In this document: in pieces, positions 8,185 through 16,935 of the stretch
Position numbering within the stretch: position 1 is the stretch's first letter
Layout: every line of letters starts with the position of its first letter
Source of the DNA: Vibrio tapetis subsp. tapetis
GTDB lineage: Bacteria > Pseudomonadota > Gammaproteobacteria > Enterobacterales > Vibrionaceae
Direction: 5' to 3'
Length of the DNA: 64,000 nt
Assembly (NCBI RefSeq): GCF_900233005.1
Contig: NZ_LT960611.1
Location: 2,852,001 to 2,916,000, forward strand
Program-made: the position numbers and the translations under genes
Notes under the pieces: generated by a model
What the model saw: the letters and a program-made list of their open reading frames with translations, nothing else
Told to the model about the DNA's origin: nothing
Database searches by the model: none

Positions 8185-10179
8185 TCACTTACTATTTTTC
8201 CGCCATCGATTTCGGCGACCGATAGCCACTTTTTTCGCTTGTACAACAGGAAGTAACTGGGTTTCGTCATCAAATAAGCGACCTTGGCCACCATCAACCC
8301 CCAATTCTTTCAATGTTCGCCATTCATTTTTTGTTTCGACACCGACGGCAATAACTTGAGTACGGCTATCAATGCACGCACCAAGGAGACTACGTACAAA
8401 CAGTTGATTCTCTTGTCTTTGATCGATTTTTTTACTTAAACTTCGGTGCAGTTTTAAAAAATCGACCTCTAAATCTTTAATATAATGTGTACTGGTAATG
8501 GTTCTTCCAGCTTGTTGCACTATCACTTTACAACCGAGACCGGAGATCATCCGAATCACTGGCCTCATATAATCAAGGTTTTTAACCAGTGCACCTTCAA
8601 CAAATTCAAAGCTCAGTCTGTGACGAATACTGGTTGGCAATTGGAGTAGTTCATCACGAAACCATCGAGTATAAGTTTTGTTTCGAAAAGGCAATATATT
8701 CAAGTTGATAGAATAGCATACATCATACGAATTGTTGGACTTAAACCAATACAATACTTGCCGTATCACGGCTCTATCCATTTGAACTTCATAGCCAACT
8801 TGTTCTATTGCTGCAGTGAAGCGTGATGCTTTAATGATAGTATCGCTCTGCTCATCATGGATGCGGGCAAACAATTCTTGGTGTAAAAGTGTCCTTTCAT
8901 TCTCATTTTTGAGAAAACAGGCTTGCTGAAAAATAAGCAATTTCCCGGGTAGGAAAGCCTTATCAAACAGAGTTCTCCATCGAACACTGCCTCGGTGCTC
9001 ATCCTTTGAAACCTTTTTAGAAAAGCGACTCCAAGCGTTGTGTTGCTCCATTTGAGCGGCTTTTAATGCGGTTTCAGCCTCGTCAATTATGTAGCCTCTC
9101 CGCTCTCCTTCTTTGTACATACTTATGCCGATATGACACCAGTTGTCACTTTCAAGGGAGTCTAATAATGTAAGCTTCTCCAACTGCTTCAGGCATTGTG
9201 TCGCAACAATCGCAATATCTTTGCTACTTTGATGAGGGATCAATACGGCAAAATCAGCATCATAATAACGAGAGAATATGACGTCTGGATACCTCTGAGC
9301 AATGTTCGACAATATTTGCCCCACATCAACAATAAACTGGTCACGGCTGTTCTTATCGTGCTGCTCTTGCGTTTCTTCCCAATCCTTAATACGCAATAAT
9401 ACGACACCACCATGAGAACCACTTTCTTGCAGTGCTGATTCCAGCTTACTTTCGAACAACACACGGTTCGCCGCTCCGGTTAATTGATCAAGGAAAGTAT
9501 GCGTTCGTATAAAAGTATCAAACCGACTGCGCTCTTGCCGAGCATCATTCAACTCTTCGATGAGGTTATCTAACGCTTCGCTTGCAGTGTAAGGCCATTC
9601 TCGGTGATCACCTTTGGCGTGATCTTGTGTCCGACCAGCTAAGATCATTCGACCGCGTTCTTCTAGTAACTCGGAACCATATAGCTGACCTTTGAGCCAT
9701 TTTACGCCTCGCAGTAGGCAAAAGATGATCAGAGCTACGGCCAAAGTGATCGAAGACATCGCTTCCATGGAATAGCTAGCACTAAGATAAGGAGGGACGA
9801 CTTCAAATTTAACGGTATAAGAGGGATGACTTTTAAGGGGAAAAGTCAGTTGCTTTAGTCTTGTAGTATCAACTACTTTCTTGGTATCTCGAAAATGATA
9901 AATCACCCCAGCTGAAGAGGTAATCTCCATCTCAATAACGTCACTGGATTTTAGTATTTTAGGTAGCCACTTAGCCATCGACTGAGCCGCTTCAGGGTCG
10001 TTTATTTCCTTGTCTACGACGTCGGCAATTCCAGACATGTAAACATTAACGTATTCCTGCCCAATCCGCTTAAACGATAATGTCCCGCCCACAAATAAGA
10101 TGAACATCGCGCTGACCACAATCATGGTTACAAACGCAACCAAGCGAGTACTTAATTTTAAAGTAGGCGTATAACGCAT
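8185..10179 (-). CDS. csrD: CsrD/MshH, degenerate GGDEF-EAL regulator
   Basis: 664 residues. An N-terminal membrane segment (LVAFVTMIVVSAMFILFVGG) and a periplasmic stretch are followed by a second membrane segment near 135-155, a HAMP-like linker, a GGDEF-like domain and an EAL-like domain. The signature residues are missing: the GGDEF position reads YYDADF, and the EAL position is ELF in HQELFARIHDE. Such proteins do not make or break c-di-GMP. In Escherichia coli, CsrD directs RNase E decay of the CsrB/CsrC RNAs; the V. cholerae homologue is also called MshH because it lies upstream of the msh genes. An AAGGA precedes the ATG by about 9 bases. Confidence 0.9.
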   Translation of the reverse strand: MRYTPTLKLSTRLVAFVTMIVVSAMFILFVGGTLSFKRIGQEYVNVYMSGIADVVDKEINDPEAAQSMAKWLPKILKSSDVIEMEITSSAGVIYHFRDTKKVVDTTRLKQLTFPLKSHPSYTVKFEVVPPYLSASYSMEAMSSITLAVALIIFCLLRGVKWLKGQLYGSELLEERGRMILAGRTQDHAKGDHREWPYTASEALDNLIEELNDARQERSRFDTFIRTHTFLDQLTGAANRVLFESKLESALQESGSHGGVVLLRIKDWEETQEQHDKNSRDQFIVDVGQILSNIAQRYPDVIFSRYYDADFAVLIPHQSSKDIAIVATQCLKQLEKLTLLDSLESDNWCHIGISMYKEGERRGYIIDEAETALKAAQMEQHNAWSRFSKKVSKDEHRGSVRWRTLFDKAFLPGKLLIFQQACFLKNENERTLLHQELFARIHDEQSDTIIKASRFTAAIEQVGYEVQMDRAVIRQVLYWFKSNNSYDVCYSINLNILPFRNKTYTRWFRDELLQLPTSIRHRLSFEFVEGALVKNLDYMRPVIRMISGLGCKVIVQQAGRTITSTHYIKDLEVDFLKLHRSLSKKIDQRQENQLFVRSLLGACIDSRTQVIAVGVETKNEWRTLKELGVDGGQGRLFDDETQLLPVVQAKKVAIGRRNRWRKNSK

Positions 10180-10273
10180 CCACTCACTTCCTTGCTATTT
10201 CATCAATCCATTAATTTACATAATGATCAATGAACTCTATTGGTACAAGTACTTCATTGTAAAAGCTAAACAA

Positions 10274-10295
10274 AAGCCGCGAAAATTCGCGGCTT
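10274..10295 (-). terminator. Rho-independent terminator of ssb
   Basis: A GC-rich stem AAGCCGCGAA/TTCGCGGCTT, read on the minus strand after the ssb stop, runs into TTTTGTTT. It separates ssb from csrD, which begins about 95 bp further on. Confidence 0.85.
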
Positions 10296-10310
10296 AAGAA
10301 TATGATGCTA

Positions 10311-10328
10311 TCTAGAGCAGGCTCTAGA
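10311..10328. repeat. Palindrome over the ssb stop codon
   Basis: TCTAGAGC, a two-base spacer, then GCTCTAGA: a perfect inverted repeat with 8-bp arms that includes the TAG stop at 10324-10326. It sits about 15 bp ahead of the real terminator. It may stabilise the 3' end of the transcript or may be chance. Confidence 0.4.
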
Positions 10329-10887
10329 ATGGGATATCATCATCAAAGTCCATTGGAGGCTCATTGTACTGAGGTTGAGCTTTTTGAGGCGCCTGTTGTT
10401 GAGGAGCCTGCTGCGCTTGATGTTGTGGCGCTTGTTGCTGTTGAGGCGCATGTTGAACAGGTTGCTGTGGCTGACCCCAGCTTCCTTGTTGTTGCTGTTG
10501 GCCGCCCATACCTTGTGATTGACCACCTTGACCTTGACGGCCACCTAGCATTTGCATCACACCGTTAAAGCCCTGCACAACCACTTCTGTTGTGTAGCGA
10601 TCTTGGCCACTTTGATCTTGCCATTTACGCGTTTGAAGTTGACCTTCAATGTATACTTGAGAACCTTTACGTAAGTATTCACCCGCAACTTCAGCCAACT
10701 TACCGAAAAGTGCAACACGGTGCCATTCGGTCTTTTCACGTTGTTCGCCAGTTGCTTTGTCACGCCAAGATTCAGACGTTGCGATAGTGATGTTCGCCAC
10801 GGCATTGCCATTGGGCATATAGCGAATCTCAGGGTCGTTACCTAGATTTCCCACTAAAATAACTTTGTTTATTCCACGGCTTGCCAT
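10324..10887 (-). CDS. ssb: Single-stranded DNA-binding protein SSB
   Basis: 187 residues. The OB-fold spans roughly residues 1-110 ([20 protein letters not shown], then [20 protein letters not shown]). A Gly/Gln/Pro-rich flexible linker follows, and the acidic tip MDFDDDIPF binds partner proteins in replication and repair. Length is normal for Vibrio SSB. It is transcribed away from qstR and is separated from csrD by its own terminator. A perfect palindrome covers the stop codon (see 10311-10328). The Gln/Pro linker is the only repetitive part. Confidence 0.97.
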   Translation of the reverse strand: MASRGINKVILVGNLGNDPEIRYMPNGNAVANITIATSESWRDKATGEQREKTEWHRVALFGKLAEVAGEYLRKGSQVYIEGQLQTRKWQDQSGQDRYTTEVVVQGFNGVMQMLGGRQGQGGQSQGMGGQQQQQGSWGQPQQPVQHAPQQQQAPQHQAQQAPQQQAPQKAQPQYNEPPMDFDDDIPF

Positions 10888-11261
10888 GTTTTTGCTCCGT
10901 CTAAATTGTATTCAGCTTAAATTTTTAGCGCTCTAGGATAACACGATATCTCAATGGTACAAATCCACTGTTAACGATTTATCGCCCTTAAGCCCATTCC
11001 CATAAATCTATTTGCTTTGCCTTTAATTTGGCAAGAATGTTCTTTTCTAAACAGAGACTTAATCAAAGGTTCCATCGAAAAGTTTGTTATTGACCGCAAG
11101 TTTCCGTCTTTAAATTTATCAATTACTTAACTTAAATCGAAGTGAGACTCAAATTCACATCATGCACTAGCAAGAAAACACACAACATACGGAATAATTG
11201 TCACTATAGCGTCATTACAGGCCTTCGCTCACCCGCGTCAACTGAATATGAGGTTTCACCT
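10888..11261. other. Divergent ssb/qstR intergenic region
   Basis: 374 bp without a gene. It should carry the ssb promoter (minus) and the qstR promoter and leader (plus). I looked for a LexA box near ssb and a CRP-type palindrome near qstR and found no match good enough to annotate. The longer in-frame reading upstream of qstR (from 11142) lacks a ribosome site. Confidence 0.5.
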
Positions 11262-11897
11262 ATGCTATACCCAGCTCAATACTTGATGATTTGTGAGCTT
11301 AACCGAACCAATCACATACTAGGGCAAACGATCAGTGAGACATTAAAACAGCAAATCGTTCTCGTCGATATTTTTAGCATCTCCGAAAGTAACCATGATT
11401 TCTCAAATAAAACGCTTCTGGTTGATGCGGCTCGCTTACCAGATTTAGCTAACGTCAATAAACACTTATCCAGCTTACCTAATAGGCCAAACTGCGCATT
11501 AATCAATATGGGAGAACAACTCCCCGTAGCCGAAATGCTGCAATGGCCAAATTTAAAAGGTTGTTTCGAACTTAACCATCCCCCAGCAGACATAGCTAAC
11601 GGGTTATTGGCTATTACCAACGGCGAAAACTGGCTCAATCGTTCAATCATGACCACTCTGCTTGAAAATTATCAAGATCGACTCGCCGTCTATAATCCGA
11701 GCTATCACATTACTTTAACGTCGAGGGAATTAGACGTCTTACAGAGTTTAAAGAAAGGACTATCGAATAATGATATTGCGGATGATCTATTCATTAGCGA
11801 AAACACAATCAAAAGCCATCTCTATAATATATTCCGAAAAATTGAGGTAAGAAATCGTGTACAGGCAATTAATTGGGCAAAACAATATCTGCCATAG
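11262..11897 (+). CDS. qstR: QstR-like LuxR-type regulator of competence
   Basis: 211 residues from the ATG at 11262 (MLYPAQYLMICELNRTNHIL), preceded by GAGG at a usable distance; an in-frame reading from 11142 has no ribosome site. Residues about 145-205 form a LuxR/FixJ helix-turn-helix (LTSRELDVLQSLKKGLSNND, IADDLFISENTIKSHLYNIF). The N-terminal part resembles a receiver domain without an obvious phospho-acceptor site. In V. cholerae the gene beside ssb on this side is qstR (VC0396), which joins quorum sensing and TfoX signals to switch on DNA-uptake genes. Identification rests on neighbours, length and domain order. Confidence 0.75.
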   Translation: MLYPAQYLMICELNRTNHILGQTISETLKQQIVLVDIFSISESNHDFSNKTLLVDAARLPDLANVNKHLSSLPNRPNCALINMGEQLPVAEMLQWPNLKGCFELNHPPADIANGLLAITNGENWLNRSIMTTLLENYQDRLAVYNPSYHITLTSRELDVLQSLKKGLSNNDIADDLFISENTIKSHLYNIFRKIEVRNRVQAINWAKQYLP

Positions 11898-11955
11898 CGG
11901 ACGCTTCAACCAATATGATAAGTTAAGCTTCGACTGATCTTACAGGGATGAAATG

Positions 11956-12921
11956 ATGGCCAATTACGATGTGTTTAATGGCGATGCCGACGGCTTAACG
12001 GCGTTGGTGCAACTTCGACTCGCTTATCCGAAACAATCAACATTGATAACAGGCGTAAAAAGAGACATAGCCTTGTTGCAACAAGTAACCTCATCAAATG
12101 ACGACCAAATCACGGTACTCGATATTTCGATGGATAAAAATGTTGCAGCTTTAGAGCGTTGCCTAACCAATGGGGCAACCGTATTTTATGCCGACCATCA
12201 TAGTGCCAAAAGCATTCCGGAATCTCCTAACTTTGAAGCCCATATCCATACCCATGCAAATACTTGTACTGCGTTGATAATCAATGGGTACCTTTCAGGT
12301 AAATACCCACTATGGGCCATTGTTGGAGCTTTTGGGGACAACCTACGTATTCCAGCGACTCAATTGGCACAAAAATTGGAAATATCGGAATATGATACGG
12401 AGCAATTAGAATTGCTTGGTATCTATCTCAATTACAATGGCTACGGTGAAGCCGTCTCAGATTTACTCTACGCCCCAGATGAATTATTCCAATTGTTAAT
12501 TAAGTACAGCAGCCCGTTAGATTTCCTCCAACAAGAGTCCCGCGTTTTTGAAAAACTGCAAGATAGGTTTAATAGCGATCTCGCATTGGCACAAGACATT
12601 GAAGTATTAGAAGAAAATGAATGTAGTCGAGTTTTCATGTTGCCTAACGAAGCGTGGACAAAACGAGTGAGCGGTGTCTACAGCAACGCCCTTACCAATA
12701 AAGCGCCCAATAAAGCGCATGCCATCATCACTACCAATAAAAAAGACGGATATTTAATCAGTATTAGAGCGCCTTTAACTCGAAAGTTTGGTGCCGAGGC
12801 TCTAGCAAGCCAATTTAGTACCGGTGGAGGTCGTGAAGCCGCAGCAGGAATTAACCATTTACCCAAAGAACAACTATCGGCGTTTATTCACAAATTTCAG
12901 CAACATTTCACGACGAGTTAG
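11956..12921 (+). CDS. DHH-family phosphoesterase
   Basis: 321 residues; ATGs at 11953 and 11956 both follow AGGG, and the second has better spacing. Metal-binding motifs of the DHH family are clear: VFNGDADG near the start, VLDISMD, then YADHHSA near residue 80 and GAFGDN near 125. The C-terminal DHHA1 substrate motif is STGGGREAAAGI. Relatives hydrolyse nano-RNA, cyclic dinucleotide products, polyphosphate or pAp; the sequence does not say which. It lies 58 bp after qstR on the same strand, so the two may be co-transcribed. No known gene name can be assigned. Confidence 0.8.
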   Translation: MANYDVFNGDADGLTALVQLRLAYPKQSTLITGVKRDIALLQQVTSSNDDQITVLDISMDKNVAALERCLTNGATVFYADHHSAKSIPESPNFEAHIHTHANTCTALIINGYLSGKYPLWAIVGAFGDNLRIPATQLAQKLEISEYDTEQLELLGIYLNYNGYGEAVSDLLYAPDELFQLLIKYSSPLDFLQQESRVFEKLQDRFNSDLALAQDIEVLEENECSRVFMLPNEAWTKRVSGVYSNALTNKAPNKAHAIITTNKKDGYLISIRAPLTRKFGAEALASQFSTGGGREAAAGINHLPKEQLSAFIHKFQQHFTTS

Positions 12922-13014
12922 AATCAAACAAGGTAAAGCCATTTTTTCTCCTCCATTGAAATGCTAAAGTAGCGCCAAATATAAAATTTATGATAATTGA
13001 CTAGGATAATCAAA

Positions 13015-13890
13015 ATGATCAAAAAATGCCTTTTCCCGGCAGCAGGCTATGGAACACGCTTCTTACCCGCGACAAAATCAATGCCAAAAGAAATGATGCC
13101 CATTGTAAATAAACCATTGATTGAATACGGCGTCGATGAAGCTATTGAAGCTGGTATGACGGGAATGTGCATTGTCACTGGCCGTGGTAAGCACTCGATC
13201 ATGGATCATTTTGATAAAAACTACGAACTTGAGCACCAGATCAGTGGCACCAACAAAGAAGACTTACTGGTCGATATTCGTCAAACGATCGATTCCGCTC
13301 ACTTTACTTACGTGCGTCAACGTGAAATGAAAGGCTTGGGTCACGCCATTTTAACTGGCCGTGAGCTGGTTGGCGATGAACCCTTTGCCGTTGTTTTAGC
13401 AGATGATTTATGTGTTAACCAACAGCAAGGTGTTCTAGCTCAGATGGTTGCACTGTATAAACAGTTCCGTTGCTCTATTGTCGCGGTTCAAGAAGTGCTA
13501 GAAGAAGAGACTCATAAATATGGCGTGATTTCTGGCGAAATGATCAAAGACGATCTTTTCAGAGTTGACGATATGGTTGAAAAGCCAGAGGCGGGTACTG
13601 CCCCTAGTAACCTGGCGATTATTGGTCGCTACATCTTAACTCCTGATATTTTTGAGCTGATTGAACAAACAGAACCAGGTAAAGGTGGCGAGATCCAAAT
13701 TACCGATGCCCTATTAAAACAGGCTAAATCCGGCTGCGTGTTAGCGTATAAATTCAAAGGTCAGCGTTTTGACTGCGGCAGTGTCGAGGGTTACATTGAA
13801 GCCACGAACTACTGCTACCAGAATGTCTACTTGGCCAACGAAAAAACTGCAGAGCTTGGCCAACAGGCAACACAAAAAGAACAGAAGTAA
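13015..13890 (+). CDS. galU: UTP-glucose-1-phosphate uridylyltransferase GalU
   Basis: 291 residues from the ATG at 13015 (MIKKCLFPAAGYGTRFLPAT), chosen because the nucleotide-binding start GYGTRFLPATKSMPKEM is N-terminal in the family; an upstream in-frame TTG is not needed. It makes UDP-glucose from UTP and glucose-1-phosphate for polysaccharide, LPS and galactose metabolism. Further family landmarks are VVLADDL and VEKPEAGTAPSNLAIIGRY. A strong terminator follows, so galU is a unit separate from uvrA. Confidence 0.96.
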   Translation: MIKKCLFPAAGYGTRFLPATKSMPKEMMPIVNKPLIEYGVDEAIEAGMTGMCIVTGRGKHSIMDHFDKNYELEHQISGTNKEDLLVDIRQTIDSAHFTYVRQREMKGLGHAILTGRELVGDEPFAVVLADDLCVNQQQGVLAQMVALYKQFRCSIVAVQEVLEEETHKYGVISGEMIKDDLFRVDDMVEKPEAGTAPSNLAIIGRYILTPDIFELIEQTEPGKGGEIQITDALLKQAKSGCVLAYKFKGQRFDCGSVEGYIEATNYCYQNVYLANEKTAELGQQATQKEQK

Positions 13891-13921
13891 CCGTTCTTAG
13901 CTTCATTTTTATTTCTACCCA

Positions 13922-13952
13922 AATAATCCAGCCGTGTGCTGGATTATTTTTT
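13922..13952 (+). terminator. Rho-independent terminator of galU
   Basis: AATAATCCAGC, loop CGTGT, GCTGGATTATT: an 11-bp perfect stem that runs straight into a T-tract. Confidence 0.9.
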
Positions 13953-13953
13953 A

Positions 13954-13969
13954 CTGTTATTTTATCCAG
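13954..13969 (+). promoter_or_regulatory. Candidate LexA (SOS) box of uvrA
   Basis: CTGT-N8-CCAG, one base off the CTGT-N8-ACAG consensus, 67 bp ahead of the uvrA start and directly after the galU terminator. uvrA is a classic SOS gene. The match is imperfect, so this is a candidate only. Confidence 0.5.
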
Positions 13970-14036
13970 TATTTTCTTTGCACAAAAGTTAGTCTATGCA
14001 ATACTTAACTCTATCAATAATACATGAGTTCAGTAG

Positions 14037-16862
14037 ATGGATACGATCGATATACGCGGCGCCCGCACCCATAACCTCAAAGATATCAGCCTTACTATTC
14101 CAAGAGACAAATTAACCGTTATTACTGGCCTTTCTGGCTCTGGAAAGTCTTCTTTAGCGTTTGATACTTTATACGCTGAAGGCCAACGCCGTTATGTTGA
14201 ATCGCTTTCTGCTTACGCTCGTCAGTTTCTTTCTTTAATGGAAAAGCCCGACGTTGACCACATAGAGGGCTTGTCACCTGCTATTTCTATCGAGCAAAAG
14301 TCGACCTCTCATAACCCCCGTTCTACGGTTGGTACGATTACTGAAGTCTACGATTATCTACGTCTATTGTACGCCCGTGTTGGTGAGCCTCGCTGTCCTG
14401 ATCATCACGTACCATTGACAGCACAAACCATCAGTCAGATGGTAGATAAAGTGTTAGAGCTTCCTGAAGGCAGTAAGATGATGCTGCTCGCTCCTATCGT
14501 AAAAGAGCGAAAAGGTGAGCATGTTAAAACGCTAGAAAACTTAGCCGCTCAAGGCTTTATTCGTGCTCGTATTGACGGAGAAACCTGCGATTTATCCGAT
14601 CCTCCCACTCTAGAGCTCCACAAAAAGCACACCATTGAAGTGGTCGTTGACCGCTTTAAAGTCAGGGCTGATCTACAACAGCGTTTAGCTGAATCTTTTG
14701 AAACGACGCTAGAGCTTTCTGGGGGCATCGCGGCCGTTTGTTATATGGATAACAGCAAAGAAGAAGACATCATCTTTTCTGCTAATTTTGCCTGCCCGCA
14801 TTGTGGCTATAGCATGCAAGAATTAGAGCCTCGCCTCTTTTCATTTAACAACCCAGCAGGCGCTTGTCACACCTGTGACGGTTTAGGGGTACAGCAGTAT
14901 TTCGACCCAGATCGAGTGATCTTAGATGAATCATTGAGTTTAGCCAGTGGTGCAATTCGTGGTTGGGATAAGAAAAACTACTACTATTATCAAATGCTAG
15001 GTTCACTGGCATCGCATTATGACTTCGATTTGGACACACCCTTTAACGAACTGCCGAAAAAATTCCGAGACATTGTCCTAAAAGGCTCAGGGCGCACTGA
15101 AATTGAATTTTCATACATCAATGATCGTGGTGATAGTCGTATTAAGCATCACGCCTTTGAAGGTATTCTTAATACCTTAGAGCGTCGTTACCGAGATACT
15201 GAATCCAATGCCGTTAGAGAAGATTTAGCCAAATATATCTCTACTAAATCTTGCACCAGCTGCGGCGGAACGCGCTTGCGAACTGAAGCCAGAAATGTCT
15301 TCATCGGTGAAACCACTCTGCCAGAGATCGTAGAGATGAGCATCATTGAGGCGATGGACTTTTTCCAGCAATTGGAACTTACAGGGCAAAAAGCTCAAAT
15401 TGCCGATAAGGTAATGAAGGAAATTAATGATCGGCTAAGCTTTTTGGTTAATGTCGGTTTGAACTACCTAAACTTATCCCGTAGTGCTGAGACACTATCT
15501 GGTGGTGAAGCACAGCGCATTCGCTTAGCTAGCCAAATTGGTGCCGGTCTTGTTGGCGTAATGTATGTTCTTGACGAGCCTTCTATCGGCCTCCATCAGC
15601 GAGACAATGAACGACTGTTAAAAACACTGAATCATCTACGAGACTTAGGTAATACCGTGTTGGTTGTGGAACACGATGAAGATGCCATTCGCAGTGCCGA
15701 CCATATTATTGATATTGGCCCTGGTGCGGGTGTACATGGCGGCGAAATTGTTGCTGAGGGTGACTATCAAACCATTATCGACACCCCAAGATCGTTAACG
15801 GGTCAGTACTTGAGTGGCAAGAAGGAAATCTCTATTCCAGCCGAAAGAACGCCTTACGACAAAAAGAAAACCGTCGAGCTAATTGGAGCCAGTGGTAACA
15901 ATTTAAAAGAAGTGACCTTTACGCTTCCGGTTGGCTTGTTTACTTGTATTACAGGGGTTTCAGGTTCAGGGAAATCGACGCTGATCAATGATACTTTTTA
16001 CAAAATTGCTCAAACTCAGTTAAATGGAGCAACCATTGCCACACCTTCCCCTTATAAGAAAATAGTGGGACTAGAGCACTTTGATAAAGTCATCGATATT
16101 GATCAAAGTCCGATAGGCCGTACTCCGAGATCTAATCCAGCCACTTATACGGGGATATTTACACCGATACGAGAGCTATTTGCCGGGACTCAAGAATCTC
16201 GTTCTCGCGGCTATAAGCCTGGCAGGTTCAGTTTCAATGTTCGAGGCGGTCGTTGTGAGGCCTGCCAAGGGGATGGCGTTATCAAAGTAGAAATGCACTT
16301 TCTTCCTGATGTATACGTACCTTGTGATGTGTGTAAAGGCAAGCGATATAATCGTGAAACCTTAGAAGTCCGTTATAAAGGCAAGACCATTGACGAAGTA
16401 TTGGAAATGACCGTTGAAGATGCTCATCGCTTCTTTGAACCCGTTCCGGTGATTGCTCGTAAACTTAAAACGTTAATGGATGTGGGTCTAACTTATATTT
16501 GTTTAGGCCAAGCAGCAACGACCTTATCTGGTGGCGAGGCTCAAAGGGTCAAATTGGCTCGCGAGCTGTCCAAACGAGATACCAGTAAAACGCTTTATAT
16601 CTTGGATGAACCCACCACTGGTCTTCATTTCCATGATATTCAACAACTACTGAATGTATTGCATCGCTTGCGAGATCACGGTAATACCGTTGTGGTCATC
16701 GAGCATAACTTAGATGTAGTTAAAACAGCGGACTGGGTCGTCGATCTTGGTCCTGAAGGCGGACAAGGCGGCGGTGAAATCATTGCACAAGGAACGCCAG
16801 AGCAAGTCGCAAAAGTGAAAGGCTCTCACACTGCACGCTTCCTTAAGCCTATGTTGAAGTAG
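14037..16862 (+). CDS. uvrA: Excinuclease ABC subunit A
   Basis: 941 residues. UvrA loads UvrB at bulky DNA lesions in nucleotide-excision repair. It holds two ABC ATPase modules: Walker [10 protein letters not shown] near residue 31 and GVSGSGKST near 640, with signature [12 protein letters not shown] and [12 protein letters not shown]. Zinc-binding pairs CPHC/CHTC and CEAC/CDVC are present. Length and order are those of E. coli UvrA. It has its own upstream region with a candidate SOS box, and is followed by a long hairpin and pglL. Confidence 0.98.
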   Translation: MDTIDIRGARTHNLKDISLTIPRDKLTVITGLSGSGKSSLAFDTLYAEGQRRYVESLSAYARQFLSLMEKPDVDHIEGLSPAISIEQKSTSHNPRSTVGTITEVYDYLRLLYARVGEPRCPDHHVPLTAQTISQMVDKVLELPEGSKMMLLAPIVKERKGEHVKTLENLAAQGFIRARIDGETCDLSDPPTLELHKKHTIEVVVDRFKVRADLQQRLAESFETTLELSGGIAAVCYMDNSKEEDIIFSANFACPHCGYSMQELEPRLFSFNNPAGACHTCDGLGVQQYFDPDRVILDESLSLASGAIRGWDKKNYYYYQMLGSLASHYDFDLDTPFNELPKKFRDIVLKGSGRTEIEFSYINDRGDSRIKHHAFEGILNTLERRYRDTESNAVREDLAKYISTKSCTSCGGTRLRTEARNVFIGETTLPEIVEMSIIEAMDFFQQLELTGQKAQIADKVMKEINDRLSFLVNVGLNYLNLSRSAETLSGGEAQRIRLASQIGAGLVGVMYVLDEPSIGLHQRDNERLLKTLNHLRDLGNTVLVVEHDEDAIRSADHIIDIGPGAGVHGGEIVAEGDYQTIIDTPRSLTGQYLSGKKEISIPAERTPYDKKKTVELIGASGNNLKEVTFTLPVGLFTCITGVSGSGKSTLINDTFYKIAQTQLNGATIATPSPYKKIVGLEHFDKVIDIDQSPIGRTPRSNPATYTGIFTPIRELFAGTQESRSRGYKPGRFSFNVRGGRCEACQGDGVIKVEMHFLPDVYVPCDVCKGKRYNRETLEVRYKGKTIDEVLEMTVEDAHRFFEPVPVIARKLKTLMDVGLTYICLGQAATTLSGGEAQRVKLARELSKRDTSKTLYILDEPTTGLHFHDIQQLLNVLHRLRDHGNTVVVIEHNLDVVKTADWVVDLGPEGGQGGGEIIAQGTPEQVAKVKGSHTARFLKPMLK

Positions 16863-16874
16863 AAAAAATGGTAA

Positions 16875-16916
16875 TATCAATACAGTCGATGGTCTTACTC
16901 ATCGACTGTATTGATA
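16875..16916 (+). other. Long perfect hairpin between uvrA and pglL
   Basis: TATCAATACAGTCGATG, 8-base loop GTCTTACT, then its exact complement: a 17-bp uninterrupted stem. No T-tract follows, so it is not a textbook terminator. It ends a few bases before the AAGGA ribosome site of pglL, so it could act as a processing or attenuating structure. Confidence 0.6.
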
Positions 16917-16935
16917 ACAAGGACATAACTTCTCT

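Noticed and set aside
9196..9464. Frames of 67-74 residues on both strands within csrD
   Set aside because: Shadows of the csrD reading frame.
11139..11160. Possible CRP site upstream of qstR
   Set aside because: The half-sites are 9 bp apart rather than 6.
11142..11261. Forty-residue N-terminal extension of QstR
   Set aside because: No ribosome site, composition unlike the rest; the ATG at 11262 is better supported.
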